From assembly GCA_043797615.1 (NCBI GenBank), contig JAZDPK010000024.1, positions 1-24,608 of the forward strand: a stretch of 24,608 nt of DNA. The letters are read 5' to 3'. Below, piece after piece: positions 1 through 7,377 of this stretch; position 1 is the stretch's first letter, and the number at the start of each line of letters is the position of its first letter. A program made the translations under genes and the position numbers. This DNA is from JAZDPK01 sp043797615. GTDB lineage: Bacteria > Patescibacteriota > Patescibacteriia > UBA11705 > JABHMO01. The notes beneath the pieces were generated by a model. It was not told where the DNA came from and did not search any database. It saw only the letters and a program-made list of their open reading frames with translations.

Positions 1-50
1 GCCAATGGATTGTTTTAAAAATCTTTGTTTTTTGATAAGATGTTGTCATA

Positions 51-132
51 GATGAGATACATTAGTGTAACGCTTTATACCCTCTATTTTACCATATTAG
101 GCAATTTAGAGGTGTTACCTATGTATCTCATC
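51..132. repeat. 82-bp imperfect inverted repeat
   Basis: The arms GATGAGATACAT (51-62) and its exact complement (121-132) face each other. Inside them GTAAC (67-71) faces GTTAC (114-118), and CCTCTA faces TAGAGG. The fold is therefore a long nested hairpin with a 25-30 nt AT-rich centre. No coding sequence lies within it and I see no clear target duplication. It could be a MITE-like remnant with two element ends close together, or a structured end of a transcript that begins outside the window. Confidence 0.6.
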
Positions 133-216
133 TTTTGCAGATTAAAATAAAAAAACGCCTTTCATTTGGTTTTTTTTAGATTAATAGTGTTTATTTTTTT
201 TCCAATGATTGGCTTG

Positions 217-248
217 CCAACCGAAGCTTTAGCGTTAGCGAAGGTTGG
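217..248. repeat. Nested palindrome abutting tRNA-Leu CCA (GWAGC/GCGAAG family, copy D)
   Basis: The left arm CCAACCGAAGC (217-227), a 10-nt loop and the right arm GCGAAGGTTGG (238-248) form a palindrome with a conserved 3x3 internal loop (GAA/GAA). Its last three bases are the complement of the tRNA-Leu 3' CCA, so on the minus strand the element starts exactly at the tRNA 3' end. Related copies lie at 7652-7699, 7734-7764 and 8215-8256. Confidence 0.75.
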
Positions 249-332
249 TGCCCGGGGAGAGGATCGAACTCTCATGGCCTTTCGGCCGCAGGATTTTAAG
301 TCCTGTGCGTATAACCATTTCGCCACCCGGGC
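246..332 (-). tRNA. tRNA-Leu (UAA)
   Basis: On the minus strand the acceptor GCCCGGG (332-326) pairs with CCCGGGC, followed by discriminator A (249) and an encoded CCA (248-246). The anticodon arm CAGGA-CTTAAAA-TCCTG gives anticodon UAA, reading UUA. A long variable arm (GCGGCCGAAAGGCC) and the T-loop TTCGATC are present, as expected for a class II tRNA-Leu. Confidence 0.97.
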
Positions 333-337
333 TCTTG

Positions 338-410
338 ATAAAGCACAAAACTCAAAATTCAAAACCCAAAGCAAATTAAAAATTTAAATTTTAAACTTTA
401 AATTTATTTT
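338..410. repeat. Heptanucleotide-period AT-rich tract
   Basis: From 338 the spacer can be read in sevens: AAAGCAC, AAAACTC, AAAATTC, AAAACCC, AAAGCAA and so on. The period is kept while the bases drift. Related tracts lie at 452-476, 566-600, 7466-7500, 7612-7650, 7848-7886, 13129-13191, 13256-13318 and 23690-23768. No gene is present. Confidence 0.6.
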
Positions 411-411
411 G

Positions 412-447
412 GCAGCGCAGTGCAGCCTGTCGGCACGACTGCGCTGC
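412..447. repeat. Hairpin between tRNA-Leu and tRNA-Gly
   Basis: GCAGCGCAGT (412-421) and its perfect complement ACTGCGCTGC (438-447) form a 10-bp GC-rich stem with a 16-nt loop. On either side are heptad-period AT-rich tracts. It could be a processing or termination structure in a tRNA transcript, but there is no U-tract next to the stem. Confidence 0.6.
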
Positions 448-481
448 ACTGACTTTGAACTTTGTGCTTTGAATTTACATG

Positions 482-557
482 TGGAGCGGGAGACGGGACT
501 CGAACCCGCGACCTCAACCTTGGCAAGGTTGCGCTCTACCAACTAAGCTACTCCCGC
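482..557 (-). tRNA. tRNA-Gly (GCC)
   Basis: On the minus strand the acceptor GCGGGAG (557-551) pairs with CTCCCGC. Discriminator U (485) is typical of tRNA-Gly, and CCA is encoded at 484-482. The anticodon loop TTGCCAA inside CAACC/GGTTG gives GCC. The D-arm (GTAGCTTAGTTGG) and T-arm (GGGTTCGAGTCCC) are canonical. Confidence 0.97.
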
Positions 558-610
558 ATAAATAAGATGCAAAAAGCAAAGTGCAAAATACAAACTGAAA
601 TTCTTATGTA

Positions 611-640
611 ATTAGTGCTAATTCGCGCTTATTCGTGATT
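611..640. repeat. Three 10-bp degenerate direct repeats
   Basis: ATTAGTGCTA, ATTCGCGCTT and ATTCGTGATT follow each other without gaps in the spacer upstream of ruvB. Each starts with ATT. The rest of 641-806 is AT-rich and shows no gene. Confidence 0.4.
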
Positions 641-806
641 TCAATTATACCAGATAAATATAATATTGCAAGAGCTTATTTATACAGAAAATAATATGCG
701 AGCGCACCGAAAGCCAGGTTTATATTCATATATTTGCAAAATTTGGTTTTTTTTGATTTATAATATAGAATGAATGTATGGCAATAATGCTTAAACGCAA
801 TTGATT

Positions 807-1829
807 ATGGCAAAAAACATTGAAAAAGACAAACGAATAGTTTCCCCTGCCGAAGGCGACGCCGACAGCCGTTTTGACATGACTTTGCGTCCGCAATTTT
901 TAAATGAATTCATCGGCCAGGAGAAAATAAAGGAAAATCTGATGATTTTCATGGAAGCGGCCAAGCGGCGCAACGAACCGATCGAGCATGTTTTGTTATT
1001 TGGTCCTCCTGGCCTTGGCAAAACAACGCTGGCTCACATAATCGCGCGGGAAATGGGCGCAAATATCAAGTTGACCACCGGACCGGCAATCGAAAAGACC
1101 GGCGATCTGGCCGCGATTCTGACCAATCTTGAGCCGGGCGACATCTTATTCATTGATGAAATCCACCGGTTGAACCGCGTTGTTGAGGAAATTTTGTATC
1201 CGGCGCTCGAAGATTACGCTTTGGACATCGTAATTGGCAAAGGACCGTCTGCTCGCACCCTGCGCATTGATTTGCCGAAGTTTACTTTGATCGGCGCCAC
1301 GACGAAAATTTCGCAATTGTCCTCTCCCCTGCGCGACCGCTTCGGCAACAGCTTTAATCTGGAATTTTATTCGGATAACGAGTTGGACAGCATTGTAAAA
1401 CGTTCCGCCAAAATATTAAACGTTGATTTCGAGGATGCTTGTTCAACGGAAATCGCCCGGCGCGCCCGCAAAACCCCGCGCGTGGCCAATCGTTTATTGA
1501 AAAGAATCAGGGATTTCGCCGAAGTGAAAAACAACGGCAAGATAAATACCGAAATCGTGCGCCAAACGTTGAATATGCTGGAAATCGACGAGCTTGGACT
1601 GGATCAAACCGATCGAAAAATCTTATTAACGATAATTGACAAGTTTAATGGCGGGCCGGTCGGATTAAACACGATTTCCGCGGCTGTTGCCGAGGATATG
1701 GAAGCGATTGAAGATGTTTACGAACCGTTCCTCTTGCGGCTTGGCTTTATCAACCGGACAAATCGTGGTAGAATAGTGACAGAGGCGGCGTACAAGCATT
1801 TGAATCAAAAAAACTCCGGCTTGTTGTAA
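807..1829 (+). CDS. ruvB: Holliday junction branch migration ATPase RuvB
   Basis: RuvB is the hexameric AAA+ motor that, with RuvA, drives branch migration of Holliday junctions in homologous recombination and fork repair. The 340-residue product has a Walker A motif GPPGLGKT (residues 66-73), Walker B ILFIDEIH (113-120), the sensor GATT (about 163-166), the arginine-finger segment LRDRFG (175-180) and the C-terminal winged-helix with EDMEAIEDVYEPFLLRLGF. Length and motifs are complete for the family. The ATG at 807 is preferred over the in-frame TTG at 801. No Shine-Dalgarno sequence is visible. ruvA and ruvC are not adjacent. A small membrane protein gene follows 5 bp downstream, suggesting co-transcription. 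Confidence 0.97.
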   Translation: MAKNIEKDKRIVSPAEGDADSRFDMTLRPQFLNEFIGQEKIKENLMIFMEAAKRRNEPIEHVLLFGPPGLGKTTLAHIIAREMGANIKLTTGPAIEKTGDLAAILTNLEPGDILFIDEIHRLNRVVEEILYPALEDYALDIVIGKGPSARTLRIDLPKFTLIGATTKISQLSSPLRDRFGNSFNLEFYSDNELDSIVKRSAKILNVDFEDACSTEIARRARKTPRVANRLLKRIRDFAEVKNNGKINTEIVRQTLNMLEIDELGLDQTDRKILLTIIDKFNGGPVGLNTISAAVAEDMEAIEDVYEPFLLRLGFINRTNRGRIVTEAAYKHLNQKNSGLL

Positions 1830-1834
1830 AAAAT

Positions 1835-2080
1835 ATGACAGTTTCCTTATCAGTGTTTTTGTTCGTTTATCTGGTTTATATCGCGATTTTTTTATTTTTC
1901 ACTTTTTTCAATCTTTACCACATGACCAAATACGGCTTTGTCAGCTTTGCCGCGTATATTGTCACGATTTTGTATATCATTATCACCGCGCTCGCCTTGT
2001 TCGTTTCGTATTATCTCATCGCGCAGATAAATTGGAGCGACACTTTCGATCTTTTCAGCACATCGGGACTAATATATTAA
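1835..2080 (+). CDS. Small two-helix membrane protein
   Basis: The 81-residue product is almost wholly hydrophobic. It has one probable transmembrane helix at about residues 4-27 and a second at about 37-65, with a short polar C-terminus. I recognise no family. It starts 5 bp after the ruvB stop with no ribosome-binding site of its own, so it is probably translated from the same message as ruvB. Such small integral membrane proteins are common beside conserved genes in reduced genomes. Function unknown. Confidence 0.7.
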   Translation: MTVSLSVFLFVYLVYIAIFLFFTFFNLYHMTKYGFVSFAAYIVTILYIIITALALFVSYYLIAQINWSDTFDLFSTSGLIY

Positions 2081-2098
2081 AAGGAAAATATTTTGAGG

Positions 2099-2166
2099 TG
2101 TGCGGGCGAATAATCATTCGTGCAATATTTATTATATGTACGGGCGAATAATTATTCGCCCCTACA
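2099..2166. repeat. Pair of palindromic GGGCGAATAAT repeats
   Basis: The copy at 2137-2166 is a 30-bp palindrome (TGTA, then GGGCGAATAATTATTCGCCC, then TACA) with a single C/C mismatch. An eroded copy at 2099-2124 keeps GGGCGAATAATCATTCG. The open frame of the downstream gene runs through both copies, but the real start lies after them. They resemble REP-type intergenic palindromes. Confidence 0.7.
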
Positions 2167-2213
2167 TTCCAAATGAACACTTTTCTCACCCTTCCCACCT
2201 TACTCACTTTTTT

Positions 2214-2765
2214 ATGTATAGCCACCATCATTTTCCCAATCAAAAGCCGAACGAGCACGTACTTATGTTTTTGCGCCGGCACTGGATCGCGGTTTTCAAA
2301 ATAATCTGCATCAACGGATTTTTGGCGCTTATTCCGGCGTTTTTTTACATTGTCGTGGTTAATTATTCCAATGTTTTGGCGGACGAAGTTTACCGGGCGC
2401 TTTATATTCTGCTGAACAGCGCGTATTACCTGTTCATCATTTTATATTCGTTCAGCAATTTTCTCGATTATTACCTCGACGTCTGGATTGTCACCAACCA
2501 GCGGATCATCAATATCGAGCAGAAGGGCCTGTTCGCCCGCGTCATTTCGGAAAAGGATCTGGGACAGATGCAGGACATCACTTCCGATGTCAAAGGATTT
2601 TGGGCGACAATTTTGAGCTACGGCGACGTTTACATCCAGACCGCCGCGGAAAAAGAGCGGTTTATTTTCAGAAAGATTCCTTATGCCGACGAAGTGGCGC
2701 GCCGCATCAGCAATCTGGTGTCGGAGTACCGCAAGCTGAACGGAAGCAACGGTCATCAGGTCTAA
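2214..2765 (+). CDS. Bacterial PH domain (bPH_2-like) membrane protein
   Basis: The 183-residue protein has a polar N-terminus, two hydrophobic segments (about residues 31-50 and 60-81) and then a soluble domain reading DVWIVTNQRIINIEQKGLF and KDLGQMQDITSD, with a GDVYIQTA strand. This is the typical layout of the YdbT/YdbS-type bacterial pleckstrin-homology family (PF03703), whose members sit in the cytoplasmic membrane and have no known enzymatic role. I chose ATG 2214 because the longer reading frame (from about 2100) would translate an intergenic palindrome and a pyrimidine-rich spacer. There is no Shine-Dalgarno sequence. An intrinsic terminator follows at 2824. Confidence 0.8.
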   Translation: MYSHHHFPNQKPNEHVLMFLRRHWIAVFKIICINGFLALIPAFFYIVVVNYSNVLADEVYRALYILLNSAYYLFIILYSFSNFLDYYLDVWIVTNQRIINIEQKGLFARVISEKDLGQMQDITSDVKGFWATILSYGDVYIQTAAEKERFIFRKIPYADEVARRISNLVSEYRKLNGSNGHQV

Positions 2766-2770
2766 TGTAT

Positions 2771-2814
2771 GTCATGCTGAGGTGCCCCGCATTTGCGGGG
2801 CCTCGAAGTATGAC
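2771..2814. repeat. Intergenic palindrome GTCATGCTGAGG type
   Basis: GTCAT (2771-2775) faces ATGAC (2810-2814), GAGG faces CCTC, and CCCCGCA faces TGCGGGG with a short centre. Palindromes beginning GTCATGCTGAGG occur between genes in many unrelated bacteria. It lies between the stop of the PH-domain gene and its terminator. Confidence 0.6.
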
Positions 2815-2823
2815 GGAAAAATA

Positions 2824-2851
2824 AAAACGAGGGTTTTGCCCCGTTTTTTTG
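2824..2851 (+). terminator. Intrinsic terminator after the PH-domain gene
   Basis: AAAACGAGGG and CCCCGTTTT form a stem with one A/C mismatch and a short TTTTG loop, followed by seven T. It lies about 60 nt after the stop at 2765. Confidence 0.7.
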
Positions 2852-2974
2852 TTTTGGTTTTTATTTTTAGAATGAACAAGCTGACAATTTTCGCAAGCAA
2901 CGTTTATTTTATTTATGTTGGGCGCTTAACCGGGCCCTTTTGTTGTTGCTTTTGATTAGATTGAAGGCGCTTAA

Positions 2975-3562
2975 CTAGACTTTTATCTCAAAACCTTTCT
3001 TAAATTTTTCTAACTCTGCAACTCGCGCGTCGATTTCTTCCGGTGTCATATCTTCTAAATTTCTTAATGAGGGTTTTTCTTGCAATTGATCGAATGTTTT
3101 AACATCCTTGTTTTTATTAAGCCATTCTTGAGTTAATTTTGAATGGTCTATGGGAGTTATTGCTAGAGATTCTTCTTCTACTAATTCAGCCATTGTTTTA
3201 AGATATCTGTTATAACTTTCATGCCATGCAACTTCATGCTCTTCTTTTAACTCCCGTGGCTCTTTAAATGCATCTTTCAGCCATTCGTTTCCCGGTTTAT
3301 TCTTTAGGGCGTTTTTCAATCTGGCTAAATTTTCTTCCTCTGATGCAGGTGTGACCGGCGGTTTATCAATGTTGACTTTAACCGACGCTCTTAATCCGAA
3401 ATTCGCATTGGGATCGTATACAGTATTGCCCCAAAGGCCTTTTTTCCAGCCGCCAATAGGTAATTTTTTAAATGCATCTGTTACAGAATCCGCAACAGAC
3501 GAAGATTCTTTGATTTTTGGTTCTTCCGGCTTTTCCGGGGACATTGGCATTTTTTCGCTCAT
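2975..3562 (-). CDS. Hypothetical soluble charged protein
   Basis: The 195-residue product has no signal peptide or membrane helix. The first ~25 residues are rich in Pro, Glu, Lys and Ser and probably disordered. The middle carries GGWKKGLWGNTVYDPN, and the C-terminal half is helical and acidic, ending in a DMTPEEIDARVAELEKFKKGF segment (cited in part). I recognise no family. The start ATG at 3562 has only AT-rich sequence upstream. The gene is isolated: the spacer on its right holds repeats, and the PH-domain gene converges on it from the left. Confidence 0.6.
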   Translation of the reverse strand: MSEKMPMSPEKPEEPKIKESSSVADSVTDAFKKLPIGGWKKGLWGNTVYDPNANFGLRASVKVNIDKPPVTPASEEENLARLKNALKNKPGNEWLKDAFKEPRELKEEHEVAWHESYNRYLKTMAELVEEESLAITPIDHSKLTQEWLNKNKDVKTFDQLQEKPSLRNLEDMTPEEIDARVAELEKFKKGFEIKV

Positions 3563-3795
3563 AAATTTTTTGTTAATTTTTAGTTTTTAATTTGTATTTA
3601 AATGAATTCGCTTAGTTTCATTTGGTAATTATCCAAGATTGCTTCGCTATATTAAGTATTGATGATTGCTTCTTCCGCTCCGCTCCATCGCAATGACAGA
3701 GGCTGGACACGGGCTCGCAAATAAACTGATATCTGCAGATGTTTTTCACTTCTAACACCCCTTACACCTCTTACTCTTCTTCTTTCACTTCTGCT
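3563..3795. repeat. Spacer with heptad tracts and a GTCATTGCGA-type repeat
   Basis: No gene is present. 3567-3603 is T/A-rich with an approximate 7-nt period. 3641-3702 on the minus strand reads GTCATTGCGA, then GGAGCGGAGCGG, then GAAGCAATC, an intergenic repeat type seen in many bacteria. 3750-3790 is a pyrimidine-rich tract that reads in sevens (ACTTCTA, ACACCCC, TTACACC, TCTTACT, CTTCTTC). Confidence 0.5.
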
Positions 3796-5079
3796 TTAAT
3801 AAATCTTTTGCAATTGAATGCCGGTATAATAGTAATTTAAAATTTGATCGTACGTCCAATTATCTTTTTTTGTTCTTTCCCTTGCGTCGTACATGTCAAT
3901 GCCCAAGCCGTGTCCCCATTTTTTCATTGATTTGGTGTACGGGGCGGCCACGGACTGCAAATACGGAACATTCTTGACGCCGGTTGTTTTGCCGCCGCTG
4001 CGGGCCGAATAATAGGCAAGAATGACGCCATCGCCGTATGAAGCGACAATGCCGTCGGTGGAATCGACGATCTGCGCCAGATGCGGCAGGGCGCCGGCAT
4101 TATTCAATCCTTTGTACACTTGGTCGCGCGAGTCGGCGTACACGTCGAAAATAGATGTTTGGCCGGCGAATTTGTTTGCATGGTAGAGGGCGTATGTTCT
4201 GGCCGCGACAACAATTGATTTTTGGTATTCTATTGGGTCATTATCCGAAGTTTCCTTCAGGCCTTTCAAATAATTTTCCAGCGGCAGAGATTCCACCACC
4301 CACACGCGGTCTTTTTTGTTGAAAAATTTGATTTCCAGGTCGCCGCCGAACCGATTGAAATTGATCGCCGGCCTTTTGTTCTTGTCGATTAAACTGGCGA
4401 TCGTGAAAACGCCGTTATTGAAATTTTTTAAAATTAAATTGCGCGCAGTCGAAATTTTTTCGTTTTCAAAAGTAAAGCTGAATTTGCCTGCCTGGCCGGT
4501 AGGCAGGCCGGCCGTGAGCGAATATGCGAAAGTGATTTTTTTTCCGGCCGGCACAGTGGCGAGCAGCTTGTTTTGGTCGTCGAAGATCTGCCAGCCCTGA
4601 TCATTCAAAATTGAAATCGGATCCGGCGTATGATAGAGTCCGACGCGGACAAGCGGACCGTTCGCAGGCAATCCTAAGGCAACGTCGCAAGCTTCGTTAT
4701 CGGCGTTCCCCGTTGAATTCGCGATTTTTAATTTAAGCGAGCAATTTTTAATCGGATCGGCTGGCGGTTTGTCTGTTGTCGAATTTGACGCGCGGTTTTC
4801 GGAAATTGCGTTTAAGGACGGATCGGCGGTCTGCGCCTCCGGCCTGATTTCCGCGGCCGAAGCTGCTTCGGCAACGAAAAGCTCGATCGGCCTGTTTTCG
4901 ATGAATTTTTCAATCGAGCTTAAGCCGAATGAAGCAGCGGCGACCAGGCAAAAGCAAAACAAAACGCTTCCGATCACGGACAGTAGCGAATTTTCCGCGC
5001 CAGCCGGCGCTTCGCCTGTTTCCGCTTTCTCGGCTTTATTCCAAAAATAGGAAAGATATTTTGATTTCGCCGCAATCAT
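3796..5079 (-). CDS. SpoIID/LytB-domain membrane-anchored protein
   Basis: SpoIID-domain proteins act on peptidoglycan; SpoIID itself is a lytic transglycosylase. This 427-residue version has a cytoplasmic N-terminus, one transmembrane helix at about residues 31-54, a Pro/Ser/Ala-rich linker, and a C-terminal SpoIID domain (PF08486). That domain shows ESLPLENYLKGL, VVAARTYALYH, YYSARSGGKT and the end signature WGHGLGIDMYDA (from about residue 388). I start at ATG 5079: an upstream TTG start at 5145 is in frame, but an intrinsic terminator (5085-5118) lies between them. The segment AGLPTGQAGKF is encoded by a GC-rich palindrome at 4486-4508, probably a repeat inserted in frame. No Shine-Dalgarno sequence is seen. 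Confidence 0.88.
   Translation of the reverse strand: MIAAKSKYLSYFWNKAEKAETGEAPAGAENSLLSVIGSVLFCFCLVAAASFGLSSIEKFIENRPIELFVAEAASAAEIRPEAQTADPSLNAISENRASNSTTDKPPADPIKNCSLKLKIANSTGNADNEACDVALGLPANGPLVRVGLYHTPDPISILNDQGWQIFDDQNKLLATVPAGKKITFAYSLTAGLPTGQAGKFSFTFENEKISTARNLILKNFNNGVFTIASLIDKNKRPAINFNRFGGDLEIKFFNKKDRVWVVESLPLENYLKGLKETSDNDPIEYQKSIVVAARTYALYHANKFAGQTSIFDVYADSRDQVYKGLNNAGALPHLAQIVDSTDGIVASYGDGVILAYYSARSGGKTTGVKNVPYLQSVAAPYTKSMKKWGHGLGIDMYDARERTKKDNWTYDQILNYYYTGIQLQKIY
4486..4513. repeat. Translated palindrome inside the SpoIID gene
   Basis: GCCTGCC (4486-4492) and GGCAGGC (4502-4508) form a perfect stem around a 9-nt loop, followed by CGGCC. On the coding strand it gives the peptide AGLPTGQAG between two beta-strand-like segments of the extracytoplasmic region. 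Its GC content stands out from the flanking codons. It resembles a protein-coding palindromic element, in the way Rickettsia RPEs sit inside genes. Confidence 0.6.
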
Positions 5080-5084
5080 AGAAT

Positions 5085-5118
5085 ATTCAAAAAATAAAAG
5101 AGTGTTGGAAAACACTCT
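5085..5118 (-). terminator. Intrinsic terminator of the nucleoside kinase gene
   Basis: On the minus strand AGAGTGTT (5118-5111), loop TTCC and AACACTCT (5106-5099) form a perfect 8-bp stem followed by TTTTATTTTTT. It lies about 90 nt after the kinase stop at 5209 and just before the SpoIID start at 5079. It therefore separates the two genes. Confidence 0.85.
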
Positions 5119-5208
5119 ACTCTTGATAATCGGGAAACGCGTCAAATCGCGCGCTTTTTGATTACCATACTATCATTATAGCAAACTTTTTTAAAAATGT
5201 CAAGCAGA

Positions 5209-5862
5209 TTATGCACTTTTCGCGCTGGAAAATTCCAGAGGAAGCTTGTATAATCTTAATTTTTCTTGAATTTCCGCGGTTAATTTTTGAAACGCCTGTT
5301 CGTTTAATTTAAAATCGTTTTCATCCGCATTCGCGACCAGAATCGGGCAGATTTTAAACGTTTTTTCCCAGTCTTCGTACAATTCGTGCAAGTCGGCGAT
5401 GTATTTTGGATCAACATTGCTGTCAAGATCGCGGTTTCGTTGTTTAATGTTACGAATGCAGCGCGCGGGCGATGATTTGATGTAAACGATCAGATCCGGC
5501 GGCGTTATTAACGAACAAGTGGTGTTGTAAAGATGGCGGTAGGTTTGCCAATCCGTTTCATTCAGCAGGCCGTTTTTGTACAAATAGCGCACGAACATTT
5601 CCGCGCCTTCGTAAATGCAGCGGTCTTGGATCACCGAATGCTCTTTTTTCAAAATGCTGATGTGATTTTCCAATCGCAGAGATAAAAACGAGGTTTCGCA
5701 GTGAAAAGACCATTTGGCCATGTCCTGATAATAGTTTTCCAAGTAAGGATTGACGGTAAACGGCTCGTCGCAAAGCTCCCAATCAAAAAAATCGGCCAAT
5801 TTGCGGGCAAGGGACGTTTTTCCGGCGCCGATATTGCCGGTGACGGCCAGGAAGTGCTTCAT
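5209..5862 (-). CDS. Deoxynucleoside kinase family protein
   Basis: Members of this family (PF01712) phosphorylate salvaged deoxynucleosides with a nucleoside triphosphate. The 217-residue product has the P-loop GNIGAGKTS (residues 9-17), CDEPF in the substrate region, FLSLRLENH, the DRCIYEGAEMF motif that matches the family's DR(S/C) signature, PPDLIVYIKSSP, and an arginine-rich lid (IKQRNRDLD). All core motifs are present, and the substrate base cannot be told from sequence. ATG 5862 is chosen because it places the P-loop at the normal N-terminal distance. A deoxyribosyltransferase-like gene is divergent across a 208-bp spacer, which fits a salvage role. Confidence 0.88.
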   Translation of the reverse strand: MKHFLAVTGNIGAGKTSLARKLADFFDWELCDEPFTVNPYLENYYQDMAKWSFHCETSFLSLRLENHISILKKEHSVIQDRCIYEGAEMFVRYLYKNGLLNETDWQTYRHLYNTTCSLITPPDLIVYIKSSPARCIRNIKQRNRDLDSNVDPKYIADLHELYEDWEKTFKICPILVANADENDFKLNEQAFQKLTAEIQEKLRLYKLPLEFSSAKSA

Positions 5863-5972
5863 ACCACAATATTTTAGCACGGATGATTTATAAAAAGCAA
5901 AGAAAGTAACGTGTAGCCAGTAATGTGTAAAAACAAAAAATCCGCCTTGAAAAGCAGTTTTTTCCGTTTTCA

Positions 5973-6001
5973 TTGACATTTCGGGATATTATATGTAATA
6001 T
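5973..6001 (+). promoter_or_regulatory. Sigma70-type promoter for the 6071 gene
   Basis: TTGACA (5973-5978), 17 nt, then TAATAT (5996-6001). The predicted start near 6008 gives a leader of about 60 nt ending in a strong AAAGGAGG site. Confidence 0.8.
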
Positions 6002-6070
6002 GCTGACAGAACATTAACAATTTTGTCCATTAACTCACAATTTTCAATCCATTGAGAAAGGAGGATGAAA

Positions 6071-6694
6071 ATGATACTGGGAGATCACGGAGACATGATT
6101 CCCCACACTTCGGAAACCATCAAAACGCTTTTGATCACGGGATTGACTACCGGCCGATTGGGATTGCTTAACGGAATGATGATCCAGTTGGATTATCAAG
6201 AAATTTTTAACGTTTATGTTTCCATGACCGCAGCGGACAAAGATCAAGAAAAAGCCCAAATAGATTATTTTGAAAATTTGGCCGACAAATGGGCGCATTT
6301 GATGAATGTCGACCTTTTCGTTCCGGGCAAGTATTCAGATCAACACAAGATGTATAAATTTACACCAGAGGAAATCAAACAGATGAACGAAACGCATCTG
6401 GCTAGATCCAGGTTGCTCATCGCGGATGTGCGCGAAGTGACGCCGGAGATCGAGCATGACTTGAACTTTGCCAGGCATAATAAAATTCCAATTGTCTTGA
6501 TCTACGATGACTGGGAAAAATCGGTCGGCCATATCGTTCGAACGAATTCGTTTGTACGCGGCACGATTTTGTTCTCCAATAAGGAGGGCACAGCTCTTTG
6601 TCTGGAAAATTTTCTCAACACGTTTTTCAAAATCGATGAAATGAAGCGCTTGGCCAAGGAAAAGCAAGCGCAAGAAGCAGAGCAAGACGTTTAA
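6071..6694 (+). CDS. Nucleoside 2-deoxyribosyltransferase-like protein
   Basis: The 207-residue cytoplasmic protein has a central segment HLARSRLLIADVREVTPEIE followed by HDLNFARHNKIPIVLIYD. This matches the pattern of the nucleoside 2-deoxyribosyltransferase-like fold (PF05014 group): an Asp in the SRLLIAD strand, a conserved Glu about ten residues on, and a KP/IPIVLI strand. Family members swap bases on 2'-deoxynucleosides or hydrolyse nucleotide N-glycosidic bonds. The N-terminal ~75 residues do not look like the usual YLAGP start, so the activity is uncertain. ATG 6071 lies 6 nt after AAAGGAGG; an ATG at 6065 is too close to it. It has a consensus promoter and an intrinsic terminator at 6709. 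It is divergent from the deoxynucleoside kinase. Confidence 0.6.
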   Translation: MILGDHGDMIPHTSETIKTLLITGLTTGRLGLLNGMMIQLDYQEIFNVYVSMTAADKDQEKAQIDYFENLADKWAHLMNVDLFVPGKYSDQHKMYKFTPEEIKQMNETHLARSRLLIADVREVTPEIEHDLNFARHNKIPIVLIYDDWEKSVGHIVRTNSFVRGTILFSNKEGTALCLENFLNTFFKIDEMKRLAKEKQAQEAEQDV

Positions 6695-6708
6695 ATTGAT
6701 AAATTCAA

Positions 6709-6748
6709 AAGTCTCACCGGGCATTCCGATGAGGCTTTTTATTTTTTT
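6709..6748. terminator. Terminator between convergent genes
   Basis: AAGTCTCA (6709-6716) and TGAGGCTT (6730-6737) form an 8-bp stem with one G-U pair, followed on the plus strand by TTTTTATTTTTTT. The stop codon of the converging minus-strand gene (6739) lies in this T-run, so the structure may serve both strands. Confidence 0.85.
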
Positions 6749-7377
6749 AATTTCTCAAACCGCCAATGCCAGGGCTCGAAAATTATTCCGAATTTGTTGT
6801 TTTTCGGATAAGACAAGGCGAATCCGAAGCGTTTCGCGTTTTTTACGAGCCAGCGGTATTCGTCCGTTTTGGAAAAATCTTCAAGCTTGTTCACGCCGGA
6901 CGCCGGCAGAATGTCCATTGCTTGTTTGTCCGTGTTGCCATGTTCGCTGCAACCTGGCAAAGTCAGCCGTTTTAATGTTTTGCGTACACTCCATTTGAAA
7001 TTAATAAGATTGATGAACAAGATGGCGGCTTGGTATGCTGGCGAGCGGTAGCCGGAGACGACGTTGATTGTTTTTCCGATTTCCGTTTGCATCGCTTTTT
7101 TCATTTTAATGAACGCGGCGTAGCCCGGACGCGGCAGAAATTGGGTGTTTACCGTTTTAATCTTTTTGTCTTTTAATGAAAAGTATTTTTGTTCTTTCAG
7201 AGCGACTAAATTTTTCGGAATATTTTTTAATCCGTAAAACCGAGTGTGATTTTTGCCGTATTCTTTCGGATCGACCGATAAAATTTTTTGCAGAAGCGTT
7301 TTTTCGTCGGCGCTTAAATATTTTTCCAGAAAATCAAAAGAAACCAGCGGGAAACGCTGATTTTTTTTGCAGTTCAA
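6739..7377 (-). CDS. VanY-type D-alanyl-D-alanine carboxypeptidase (M15)
   Basis: M15B peptidases trim the terminal D-Ala from peptidoglycan stem peptides. The 212-residue frame has INVVSGYRS, the zinc motif region GCSEHGNTDKQAMDI and the C-terminal FEPWHWRF, matching PF02557. The gap between the zinc His and Asp is two residues longer than the usual SxHxxGxAxD. No signal peptide is seen. The only start in this frame is a TTG at 7377 with no ribosome site. Upstream, the same frame reads on through IGEKLQQKF, one TAA (7405-7407) and MLRFTKEEK from an ATG at 7434. The original gene may thus have been 6739-7434 and lost its start by a nonsense change, or the TTG may be used. Confidence 0.75.
   Translation of the reverse strand: MNCKKNQRFPLVSFDFLEKYLSADEKTLLQKILSVDPKEYGKNHTRFYGLKNIPKNLVALKEQKYFSLKDKKIKTVNTQFLPRPGYAAFIKMKKAMQTEIGKTINVVSGYRSPAYQAAILFINLINFKWSVRKTLKRLTLPGCSEHGNTDKQAMDILPASGVNKLEDFSKTDEYRWLVKNAKRFGFALSYPKNNKFGIIFEPWHWRFEKLKK

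Noticed and set aside
162..387. Open frames on both strands across the tRNA-Leu locus
   Set aside because: They run through a complete tRNA gene and repeat DNA, have no ribosome site and no protein-like composition.
2100..2213. N-terminal extension of the PH-domain protein
   Set aside because: It would translate an intergenic palindrome and a pyrimidine-rich heptad tract.
5080..5145. TTG-started N-terminal extension of the SpoIID protein
   Set aside because: A perfect intrinsic terminator of the upstream gene lies inside it.
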